The translations under genes and the position numbers were made by a program. Below the pieces are notes generated by a model. That model searched no databases, was not told the DNA's origin, and saw only the letters and a program-made list of their open reading frames with translations. Positions 44,884-55,514 of a stretch of 64,000 nucleotides of DNA are shown piece by piece. The stretch lies in contig NC_087078.1 of assembly GCF_026151205.1 (NCBI RefSeq), positions 4,605,675 through 4,669,674 of the forward strand, read 5' to 3'. The first letter of the stretch is position 1; each line of letters starts with the position of its first letter. The stretch comes from Bolinopsis microptera (Eukaryota > Ctenophora > Tentaculata > Lobata > Bolinopsidae).

Positions 44884-47800
44884 ATGGGTGAAGGCTACCA
44901 GCCAATAGAAGATAGTTATGAGACGGATGTCTCTCCTTCATCAGGACAGGAAAATGGAGTCTCCCACGATTTCGAGATGAAGATGGAAGAAGTGAGTAAT
45001 CCTGACACAAATTGTACTATATTCCATTATAATAAAATGATGTATACCATTTTAATAAAATGATACATTGCAGTGCTGGCAAGCACGACCGTCAGCCTTT
45101 TTACCCCAAACCAAAATTCGAGTAGAGTGGACCGTCGCCAGTGTCTTTTTTTTCAAATAAAAAGAAATGATATCGATGTGAATATAGCAACGGGGATAAA
45201 CGGGGCAACGGTCGTGCTTTTGGTAAAAACTCCCATTATAATAAAGTAACATATCCCATTATAATAAAGTAATATATAAAGGTTATAATAAACCTCAGCT
45301 TGACGAGGAAGGGAGGTTCAAGTTATTTTCAAAGATTACACTCTCTTGGAAGGATGTCTCAGTCGCCGCTAATCTTGCTCCTAGTCTATTTGAACGGTGC
45401 AAGAAGACTGATAAACCTACATCTAAAGAGATACTGAAAGGAGGTAAATTGTAAATACAAGCGTGTTCAATAGGTTTACAGTTTACACTGTGTTCAATAG
45501 GAGAAATTCAACCTACTCCGGACTCCCTTACAGGCTAAAAAACATTTTTTTGCCGATAACACTGCTGGTTACCATAGTTACACTACTAGATAACACTGCT
45601 GGTTACCATAGTTACACTACTAGATAACACTGCTGGTTACCATAGTTACACTACTAGATAACACTGCTGGTTACCATAGTTACACTACTAGATAACACTG
45701 CTGGTTACCATAGTTACACTACTAGATAACACTGCTGGTTACCATAGTTACACTACTAGATAACACTGCTGGTTACCATAGTTACACTACTAGATAACAC
45801 TGCTGGTTACCATAGTTACACTACTAGATAACACTGCTGGTTACCATAGTTACACTACTAGATAACACTGCTCATGGTTACCATAGTTACACTACTAGAT
45901 AAATTGTCAGAGAAACTTTTAAACTCTATGTCATGTAGGGTGATTCAGAATCAGTATAACGGACGGAATTCGTGCGGACGCAAGCTCCCACGTACAAAAT
46001 ATTCTCGTTCCTAACCCTTGTCCTTGACTCTTTTGAGTCATGGATCGGGAAAAACTCTTGAAGTTCGGCAATTCCAGTGTAGAGTGACTTATCATGATCG
46101 GGATTTGAAGCATGAAGCCGTAGTATTTTGACACAGTATTTCAGTATCAGGCCTGGTAGAACCAGGTCAGTTTGTAGCGATAATGGGCGCTAGTGGGGCT
46201 GGCAAAACCACTCTCCTCAACACACTGGCTTGCAGGAACAGCAAATCCATCTCTACTTCAGGTTACCATAAATATGGGCTTTATAATTTTAAATCTTTGT
46301 TCTTCCGAAAGTGTTTTCTATTTACTTATTTATTAGCAATGTAGCGTAGTGGGGGGGGGGGGGGGGGGGGGGGGGTATATATAACACATTATTGTTAACA
46401 ATATATATTTAATGTTTCCGAAATAGAAACAAAGTAGAAACGAGACAGAAATGAATTAATTTCAGGTACAATAAAAATAAACGGTAAAGAGATTTCCCAA
46501 TCCAAGATGAAGTTAGTAAGCGCGTACGTGCAGCAAGAAGACTACTTTATAGGAACAATGACAGTCAAGGAAGTAATGATGTTTCATGTGAGTGCTCCCA
46601 GTTATTTAAGAAATGTGTTAAACTTTATAGGACAACGATAATACCTATAATATGCGTCAAGTCTTCTGTCACATCCGATTAGAAGATGTTAAATACTTGG
46701 GTTAAGTTCTGTCAGTTTCATCAAGAAATTATTTGTCAGGCAAATTTACGGATGGATCCTAAAATTTCCGCCGAGGAGAAGCTGAAAAAAGTTGAAGATA
46801 TTTTGGTGATACTGGGGCTCACAAAAGCTCAAGATACTTTAGTTGGATTTCCTACCGGCAAATTACGAGGCATTTCAGGTAAACTGAATTACCTAGTACA
46901 TTATCGAGTACATTATCGTGTACATTATCTGGTACATTATCGGGTACATTGTCGGGTACATTATCTGGTACATTATCGGGTACATTACCGGGTACATTAT
47001 CTGGTACATTATCGGGTACATTACCGGGTACATTATCTGATAAATTATCTGGTACATTATCGGGTACATTATCTGGTACATTATCTGGTACATTATCGGG
47101 TACATTATCGGGTACATTATCTGGTACATTATCGGGTACATTACCGGGTACATTATCTGATACATTATCTGGTACATTATCGGGTACATTATCTGGTACA
47201 TTATCTGGTACATTATCGGGTACATTATCGGGTACATTATCTGGTACATTATCGGGTACATTATCGGGTACATTATCTGGTACATTATCGGGTACATTAC
47301 CTGGTACATTATCTGGTACATTATCGGGTACATTACCTGGTACATTATCTGGTACATTATCGGGTACATTATCGGGTACATTATCTGGTACATTATCGGG
47401 TACATTATCGGGTACATTATCTGGTACATTATCGGGTACATTACCTGGTACATTATCTGGTACATTATCGGGTACATTACCTGGTACATTATCTGGTACA
47501 TTATCGGGTACATTACCTGGTACATTACTTGGTACATTACCAGGTAATGTATCAGGTACATTAGTAGTGGTATATCATTGCTGAATGCTGCATTGTACAG
47601 GTGGAGAGAAAAAAAGATTATCTGTGGGAACGGAGCTTATAATGGACCCTCCCCTTCTCTTTATAGACGAGCCTACATCTGGGCTAGACTCTTTTATGGC
47701 TGGTGAGTTACCTCCCCTCCTATGTCGCCGGTCAAAAATCCAATCGAATGGCAATAGAGGAGTGTCGATATACATTGTAAATACCTGATATATCTGATAT

Positions 47801-50800
47801 ATATCTGATAGCCAGCACTGGGCCCCCGCGGGCCACGAGGTGACTGTGCAATTAAACTTGTTTTGATAAAAATAATAAGGTAACGTCAGAAGTTTCAATA
47901 CCTTACGAGACATATTTATATTCGACATAATTCCGGTGACCGAAATGAATTGGGAACGAAAATAAGGGATTTTTTGCCGAAAACCACCGCATTTCGCACC
48001 CTAAATTAAATCACGGTATTTGGGATTTTTTTTTCATTTCTAATTCTTTATGAAATAAAACTCAATATTTGAGAAAATCAATAGGCACCTCTAACACCGG
48101 CGGTGAAATTTCGGGAGTGGTGGTCGGTGGAGGATAACAAATTGTTATCCTCCACCACTCCCGAAATTTCACCGCCGTGGCAAATGAAATAGTAGCAGAG
48201 CTTGCTGATTTCTAATGGAACGTGTCCAACCGTCATGAAACATATTAATAACTTACTATATTGATTGTAAATCGACAAGTCATAATTAAGTCATAATTAA
48301 AGAAAATACGTGAAAAATAATTTGGGAAAAATAATGATGGTGACCTAAATAGTCCGAAAATATGGTGTTTTTTTTCGGAAAACCACCGACTTTCGTACCT
48401 TTTAAATATGTCTCGTAAGGTATATAGTTTCACCTTCAAAACTATCGAATTAGTGTACAAGTATCTATACTATGAAACGGCGGGATATACCTGGGATACC
48501 TTCTTCAGAGAACGTGGTCACATTGATTAGTAAACTTGCTAAAGCTAACAGGACGATACTCTGCACTATACACCAACCAGCTTCAGAGATATTTCAACTC
48601 TTCGACAGGTTACTGATAATTACTGTGCTTTTCTTTTCAAGGTCGATTAAATCAAAAATTGAAATTGCTAGATTGTTACGATTGCATTCGATATTCAAGT
48701 CTGATATTAATGACACATTGATTTGTGTTGATTAATATAACGTGTCTGACGGCTGACCAGGATATGTGTATAATGTACAATGTACAATGTATAATGTATA
48801 ATGTATGTTGTATAATGTATAATGTATAATGTATAATGTATAATGTATAATGTAATGTCAGGATATGTCTGGTGTCGGAGGGAGAGATAGCGTACATGGG
48901 AGACACAGCTTCAGGACTAGATACCTTCAGCTCGGCTGGATATCCCTGTAAAGATAACTTTAATCCAGCAGATCACTTCGTGTTTACCCTGGCTATACGC
49001 CCGGGCAGCGAGGAGACCTGTAGGGAGAGATGTCAGCATCTTATAAAGCATTACAAACACTCCCAGTTCTACAGCAGTATGAGGGACAAACTAGACTCAT
49101 CTTCGGATAACGCTCCTCTAGTTCTTATCAAGGATCTCAGGTAGCTTCAATTCTTGTGAATAATTTGTACTGCTCAGTTTCTCTTATCTTACTAACATGT
49201 ACTATAATGTATAATGTATAATGTATAGTGTATAACTGCTCAGCAAGGAACGTATTCAGTCCTCTTTGTGGGTACAAGTAGTGGAGAACTTTAGAAGAAG
49301 TCTAACAGGGACAGTCAGGAATCCTGCTTACAGCAAAGCTAGAGTCATGCAGTCCATAGTAAGGCTGCTTGTTTCTGTTATTTTATAAATTGTGTACATT
49401 TATTAGATTCAAATGGCCAGGTTAACTCACAAATAAGAGCATATTTCCCCCGCCCCCTGGCTCCGTCCCCGACCCTCCGGCCCCGACCACCAAAATTGAA
49501 ATTTTTGCAAAAAATCAAAGTTGTATATTTTGCCAATCGCCCAGGTCATAAGATATCGCTTCAAAAATTCTTGTGAGTGTAGCTGATGATCATATTCAAC
49601 TTTTTGGAACAGGATTTCTCTCAATTTTGAATTTTAAGGTATGAAATCTGACCTCAAAGGACTTAGTAACATTTATCGTAAAAATGGGCAAAAAATGGCC
49701 GATTTAAGGCTTAAAATGCCTATAACTTAAAAAGTATCAGTTTTTTTGAAATAATTTTTACAGAATCGTTATCAGCTTGATAAAACAATCAGCCAAAAAA
49801 CGTTTAAAATTACTGAAATATCGGTATAAGAGTGACAGACTTTTTTTTTCGAATGTGCGTACTCTCAAAAAGAATTGTTCAATGCCTCGCCGCGATCAAA
49901 TCTTATTGTTGTAATCTATACTTTCTTAATATGAAGTCAAATCCCGAATCCCGGCAAAAAATGTTTTGGTATATGTCCCCTTAATGCTTTAATGGTAAGC
50001 TCGTTCCAGGTGATCGGGTTACTGATGGGACTGACCTTCCTGAACACACAAAATGACCAAAATGTAGCACAGAACAAGTCGGGAGCTCTGTTCAATCTGA
50101 TAGTTTATTTTACCTTTAACAGCATCGCAACTCAAACCATGGTCAGTGCCTTATTCTTTATTAGTTCCTTTTATTGCAAATTCATTACTGAATCTTCAAA
50201 ACATTCTCGGGCTTCGGAACTCAACCATCAATCTCTTTTCAGTCAATACCAGGCGAATTGCCGGTGATAAAAAGAGAGTACCAAAACGGGATGTACTCAA
50301 CTTTACCATACTTCATATCCAAAATAATTTCTGAGTTACCATTTGTGTTCGGGCTGCCATTTGTTACCATGGCAATATGTTACTTCATGATAGGTGGGTT
50401 CCTAAAATTTAATTTTAAACCTCAATAATATTGTGAACTAAAATAAATTTACTGATCGAGTCTCAATAGTAGAAGAACTCTACTCGGCATCGAGTACTCG
50501 ACACTAAATCAATTTAAAGATACACATTACACACATATTATATTATATATATACACATGTTTAGTACACTCCTATATCTTACCTCTGTATCTTAGTACAC
50601 TCGAGATATCTTTTCAGGATTCAAGAAGACGTTTGTTGCGTTCTTGACCAATGTAGCAGCGTACGGAGGGGTGTCGTGGGTGGGGACTGGCCTAGGTGCG
50701 TTCTTTTTTTCAAAGTGAGAGTCAGTGGCGTAACGAAGGGCCCCGCTGACTCCGCTGTGCGGGGGGGGGGGGGGGGGGGGGCAAAATCGTCGTTTGAATG

Positions 50801-52143
50801 TAAAACAATTTTGAAAAACTTGACGAGGTACTAGCAAAACTGTGCGTTTTGCTCTAGAAACACACTTTTTTGAGATTTTACCGGCTTATCCTCTAAAATC
50901 ACCTAATTTGTTCAATTTTAGGGAGGGGGCGCCAACAGGGGGGCACATTTTCGGCGGGGGCGCCAACGGCCCAACAGGCAACGTTACGCCACTGGCTCTC
51001 ACTGAGAGTTCACTCAGACTTCAGAGCTATACTACTATTACCTGTGCTGCTACTAGTAGTAGTAGTAGTAATTTCTATACTAATATAGTATTATTAATTG
51101 TACTGCTACTAGACACTAGTAGTAGTAGTAGTAGTCTATACTAATATACTACTTTTAGCTGTACTGTTACTAGTAGTAGTAGTCTATACTATTACTACTA
51201 TTACTTCTATTACTTCTATTAATACTATTACTACTATTACCTGTACTGCTACTAGTAGTAGTAGTCTATACTAATATACTACTATTAGCTGTACTGCTAC
51301 TAGTAGTAGTAGTCTATACTATTACTACTATTACTACTATTACCTGTACTGCTACAAGGAACTTTGTGTTGCAGGCTGGCTGGTGGCTACTTGGACTGGA
51401 GACAGTAATATTGCTGGAGCTCTCATAGCACCTCTTATAATGCCCTTCTTCCTTATCGGGGGCTTCTATCAAAACGACCAGTTAGTATATCTTTAATCGT
51501 GTTGTCACGAGCTACCCATATAAGGTAGTGTTGCTATGCCTACATAACCATATAAGGTAGTGTTGCTATGCATACTTAACCATATAAGGTAGTGTTGCTA
51601 TGGTTACAGCATACATTTGTCAGGTCGACGCCAGTCTTTTTGGAACCTATTAAGTACGTTTCTTGGTTTCGTTACGGATTCAGTATGATGATGTCAAACG
51701 AATTCAGTGACTCTCAAATAAGTGAGCAATTTCTATTTTTCTAATAAAATACACTCTGCTAAATTTTAGTTCTGAATTAAACTTGGCGTTTTGTCCCCTG
51801 TCAATGGGTTACTATTGCAAACCTTACAGTTACTAATATTACTACTGTTACTTATTATTACAGGTTGTGATAGGGACCGGTGTGACTTTGTAAACGGCAC
51901 TGACGTTTTGGAAAGGTTTTCTCTAAGCCCCGTAAGTCCTAATCGTACTAATTAAAAACGTAAATTATGCATGTCCTAATTGCAGGGCAACGGGTTTTGA
52001 GCCAGGGTTTATCGGCTACTTTATATTAGACCGTTATATTACAGGAGGAGGTGTGGTGGCCTAACATGGTAGCCTTGGTAACGATAGGAGGTGTCCTCTG
52101 CTTGCTCTCCTGGACCTGTCTGGTTTGCCGCGTCAGGAGATAG
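44884..52143 (+). CDS. White-like ABCG half-transporter
   Basis: Sixteen plus-strand exons join in phase: 44884-44991, 45299-45443, 46145-46261, 46466-46587, 46740-46878, 47601-47702, 48509-48608, 48862-49140, 49244-49358, 50010-50141, 50243-50393, 50618-50695, 51375-51480, 51624-51721, 51864-51931, 52045-52143. They total 1959 bases, 652 residues, close to the family norm. The nucleotide-binding domain comes first: Walker [10 protein letters not shown] (99-107), Q-loop VQQED, signature [11 protein letters not shown] (210-220), Walker B LLFIDEP with D-loop SGLDS (229-241), H-loop TIHQPASE (264-271) and the ABCG motif FNPADHF. The membrane domain follows (about 380-650), with an extracellular Cys pair (CDRDRC) before the last helix. 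SGLDSFMA and the NPAD context favour the White/ABCG1-4 branch. It must dimerise to export a lipid-like or tryptophan-derived substrate, which cannot be told from sequence. All catalytic residues are present. Confidence 0.94.
45072..45235. mobile_element. MITE in ABCG intron 1
   Basis: Partly inverted ends (GCAAGCACGACCGT and ACGGTCGTGC) around a block related to the foldback element at 16310-16820 (GAGTAGAGTGGACCGTCGCC). The start CAGTGCTGGC.AGCACGACCGT also occurs at 14729. Confidence 0.55.
45555..45902. repeat. 34-bp minisatellite in ABCG intron 2
   Basis: About ten near-identical copies of a unit starting TAACACTGCTGGTTACCATA. Confidence 0.96.
46351..46375 (+). repeat. Poly-G run in ABCG intron 3
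   Basis: 25 consecutive G on the sense strand, 90 bases after exon 3. Confidence 0.9.
46885..47572. repeat. 11-bp minisatellite in ABCG intron 5
   Basis: About 62 copies of GGTACATTATC with C/G and T/C variants (ATTATCT, ATTATCG, ATTACCG). It fills nearly the whole intron, starting six bases after the exon 5 donor. Confidence 0.96.
47898..48423. mobile_element. MITE with internal hairpin in ABCG intron 6
   Basis: Inverted ends ATACCTTACGAGACATA and TATGTCTCGTAAGGTAT, with matching inner blocks (GAAAACCACCG.ATTTCG). A strong internal hairpin (48098-48177, GGTGAAATTTCGGGAGTGGT and its complement) sits at the centre. 526 bp, non-coding. Confidence 0.75.
48770..48856. repeat. ATAATGT repeat at the ABCG intron 7 acceptor
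   Basis: Imperfect tandem copies of TATAATG directly before exon 8, extending into the acceptor region. Confidence 0.85.
49365..50005. other. ABCG intron 9
   Basis: AT-rich intron without a defined repeat or element. Confidence 0.6.
50723..50994. mobile_element. hAT-type MITE, copy 2, in ABCG intron 12
   Basis: Same family as 39198-39487 (CAGTGGCGTAACGAAGGGCC start, CGTTACGCCACTG end), with 21 consecutive G. The flanks are inverted (GTGAGAG and CTCTCAC) instead of directly repeated. Confidence 0.82.
51045..51350. repeat. CTA/TAG-rich repeat in ABCG intron 12
   Basis: Blocks of ACTAGTAGTAGTAGT, TATACTATTACTACT and CTGTACTGCTA repeat irregularly up to 25 bp before exon 13. Confidence 0.85.
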
Positions 52144-52145
52144 AA

Positions 52146-52312
52146 CACAGACTAGTAGTAATTAGTAAACTAGTAGCTGAAAGTTGTAGTGCTACAGACT
52201 AGTAGTAGACTAGTAGCTGAGAGTTGTAGTGCTACAGACTAGTAGTAGACTAGTAGCTGAGAGTTGTAGTGCTACAGACTAGTAGTAGACTAGTAGCTGA
52301 GAGTTACTACAA
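52146..52312. repeat. 40-bp minisatellite in the ABCG 3' UTR
   Basis: Four copies of a unit containing AGACTAGTAGTAGACTAGTA, starting three bases after the stop codon. Confidence 0.9.
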
Positions 52313-52978
52313 AGTAGTGAGATTATTGCTACTAGAAGTGTATTCCTAGTGTATTACTAGTAGTAGTATTAGCGCATAGGTATCATCGGTACCTATATAC
52401 CTATATACTATATACTACTTCTATTTGTAGCAGCTATAATCCTATCTGTCTGAACGGGATACAAGGAGAGACTTATTTAGATGTACAATATACATTAAAT
52501 GAACATTAAATGTACATTAAATGGATTTGTTTCACTTACATATATATGTATAAAATTTGGATATGTATATATTATTCTAGGTAAACTATAGGTAAAAATA
52601 TAATATTAATCATAAGCTAAAATGTACTAATCTTTGTATTCTAAATGGGGAAAAGAAGAAACATTGTCAGTCAGTCGAGAAAATTGTCAGTCAGGCTATA
52701 TGGCAGCTTTGTAGATGTTGTGACACTGCTAGTAGTGGTCCCATGCTTGCGACTGGAATTGCGGTGTTAATAATATATAACACTGTATTCTAACACTTCG
52801 ATAATTAAAATAAAACAACATCCCAAAGAGTTAACCAGTCCTGCATGAAGGACAACAAAATCTTAAAAAGATGTAAAAGTATAAAGCTAGGGTAAAAGGT
52901 TCTCCTATAAGTATATGTATTAGTGCTTTTCATTCAAACAAGTATTATATAGGCCTGAAATTAAACTTCTTACACCAT
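52313..52978 (+). other. 3' flank of the ABCG gene
   Basis: Includes an AATAAA at 52809-52814, a possible polyadenylation signal. No other feature. Confidence 0.45.
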
Positions 52979-55171
52979 TTTGTAGGTTTATAACCTACCA
53001 GGACGCGCGCCGAGTTGGACTCGTCGACGGTCCAATATATATGGAACAGATATTTTACGAGTATCACCCGTTAAACACCATTCTGATCTGTTATGAACAT
53101 TTATAGGCCGTTCACAGATATTAAACTAAAATGATCCTCTTTCAAATCATCTTGTTTTAAGTTTGGTCTAATGCGTGGTCTGCCCCGTCTACCCCTATTA
53201 GTAGAGGCTCTTACGGGCATTGTCTGCTCGATACGCTAGGGACCCCAGATACACCTTACCAGACGTATTTTTGACCGTAGAATCGATTAAAAGTGATTTT
53301 AAGATGATTAGACTGACTTTTTGGGGGTAAAATTGCAAAAAACCGATTTTTGGGCAAAAAATAGGCCAAAAAACCATGTTTTTTGATATTTTGAACAAGT
53401 TAATTTTGTTGGCATGTCGGTAAAACTTGCATGGAGATAGCTAAAACACAGCCGCACAAGATGATATAAAAATTTGAAAAATCCCTCTATTTTTTTGGGG
53501 GTAAAAATCCAAAAAAGTGGTAAAAATTTTGACTTTTTTGCTTGAAGTTTGAATAATTTTTGCAGTTGTATTAAATCAATCCAAAAATAGTCACATCGTG
53601 TTTGCCTAAATTTTTCCTTTCCGAGAAGTACCCACTTCATATATTTTATCGAAGTTTGAATATTGTCACTCCGCAAGCGTTTTTGCCAAATTTTCTACGC
53701 GCACTACGCGCAAAAGCATTTAGTTGTTATCAATTGGCACCCGTGCGTTCATCATAAATTTCAAACAGCTATAACTCAGCGAGATTATGTCCGTTCTAGC
53801 TCATATTTTCACACCAAATAGAAAATAATGTGATCTTATTGCTGACAAAATATGAATATAATTACTCTACTTGCCTTAGAGTAATAGACTGTCAAAGTTT
53901 AAAACGCGCATTGGTATAGCACGTGACTAATAAGGCCAAATTTATACTTCTTAACATATTATCGATCCTTAGACATTATACTATTATGTCCAATTAGCGG
54001 TTAGGTCTCTAAACTCGTAGCAGAAAACACGTCTTTTTGCCCGTAAGAGCCTCTACTATATACATGATACAGTTCACCTGATGTTAGGGTGACGAACAAA
54101 AACGAAATTTAAACCCACCTGGCACCTAGCTTCAGTCACCCCTTACCTGAGGACCCCAGGCTATTATGTTCATTAACATATAATAATAAAGATTTGGCGG
54201 AATGACAGGCTGAGCGCGGCCCAGTAAGTCACCCCAACCTCCAAAATCCACGTTTTTCTGCAAAAACGTCTATTCGTAACATTTCATTATATATTGGCAT
54301 TGCCTTTTTATAAAAGGGTCGGTGTGAATAGAAAAAAATTTAAAAACAAGCTTAACTGTCACCAAAATCATAAAAACCAAAGTCACGTAAAGTTTTTGGG
54401 CGAGCGAATTAGTAAAAGCCTCACGCGCAAGATTTTATTTAGGTCCCGCAGGAATAGTGAGACCAGCTGTAATTCAGTAATTTAATTGTACAACTACAAT
54501 GTTTGTGCGCGCCGCGGGATAAGTTCAAGTTGAAATATAATCTCTATACGCCATACACGCTGTACTTGTAGGATGGGTAATTATCACTGTGCGTGCGGAG
54601 TGTAATGCAAGCTGTGCAGGAAAGTTGTTCGTTATTAGGTAGTGCACCATCGACAGTGAGCCGCGCGTGCCGACTGTAGGATGGTTTTTTAGCGCTAATT
54701 TCGGCCAGCACAATTTTCTTCAAACAAATGAATATTGAGTATCCTTCCCGACCTCCGATTGCGATAAAAATTAGTAAGCTTACTCATTGACCATTGTTAA
54801 TGATCTGGCCCGGCGCGCGCTACTTCGTAGCTCGTGCCGTTGGGCCATTTCGAGAACATTTCGAGAAGAAAGCGGCGCGCGCTACTTCGAAGAAATTTAG
54901 AAGAGTAACATCCGTCAAGCTTATTCATAGACTTACAAGGAAAGTGTACGACAAATTTAAAGCATATCCAACCATCAAACATTATGTTACAGCTAAAAGT
55001 TAACGGGTGATACTCGTAAAATATCTGTTCCATATATTGGACCGTCGACGAGTCCAACTCGGCGCGCGTCCTGGTAGGTTTTGACGGATGTTACTCGTCT
55101 AAATTTCTTCGAAGTAGCGCGCGCCGGGCCAAATCATTAACAATGGTCAAGGTAGGTTGTAAACCTACAAA
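52979..55171. mobile_element. 2.2-kb composite TIR element
   Basis: Outer ends TTGTAGGTTTATAACCTACC and complement. Just inside are inverted blocks of about 75 bp (CCTACCAGGACGCGCGCCGA, GAGTTGGACTCGTCGACGGT, GAACAGATATTTTACGAGTA) at 53000-53075 and 55003-55076. Related end blocks occur at 14336-14415 and 17041-17345. No transposase recognised; the interior (53100-54780) is AT-rich and non-coding as far as I can read. Confidence 0.6.
54786..55150. mobile_element. Nested inverted repeat with CGCGCGCTACTTCG motifs
   Basis: TTGACCATTGTTAATGAT and ATCATTAACAATGGTCAA bound it. Internal copies of GCGCGCGCTACTTCG and GAAATTTAGAAGAGTAACAT are inverted between 54873-54920 and 55078-55135. It overlaps the right end of the composite element 52979-55171. 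Confidence 0.6.
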
Positions 55172-55514
55172 GCTAAAAGCATCGTATTTTGCCCCATTTT
55201 GATCACTATGTCAACTCTGATATCCACAAAATTTTTCGGACAGTTGTGAAAGCCCTATTGGAAGGTCGCCGCCAATTTTCAGAATGATCTCATTCAAGGA
55301 ACCGAAGGCGAAGATATATCCGAATAATACGACAAAAATCAACGAATTTGGTCAAATTACGCGACTTTTACAGCTAATTTTGCTCCAAAAGCCGTGCACC
55401 ATCAAATATGGCACCTAGGCGAAATTCACTGATCTTTCCAAAAGGGTAAAACAATTTTGGTTTTGTGAAAATTCTCACAGTCTCTACAAAACAATTAGTC
55501 AGAGACGAAACGGA

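Noticed and set aside
46686-47584. Frame of 292 codons and overlapping frames with VHYR/LSGT repeats
   Set aside because: Only the part up to 46878 is a real exon (ABCG exon 5); the rest is an 11-bp repeat in intron 5.
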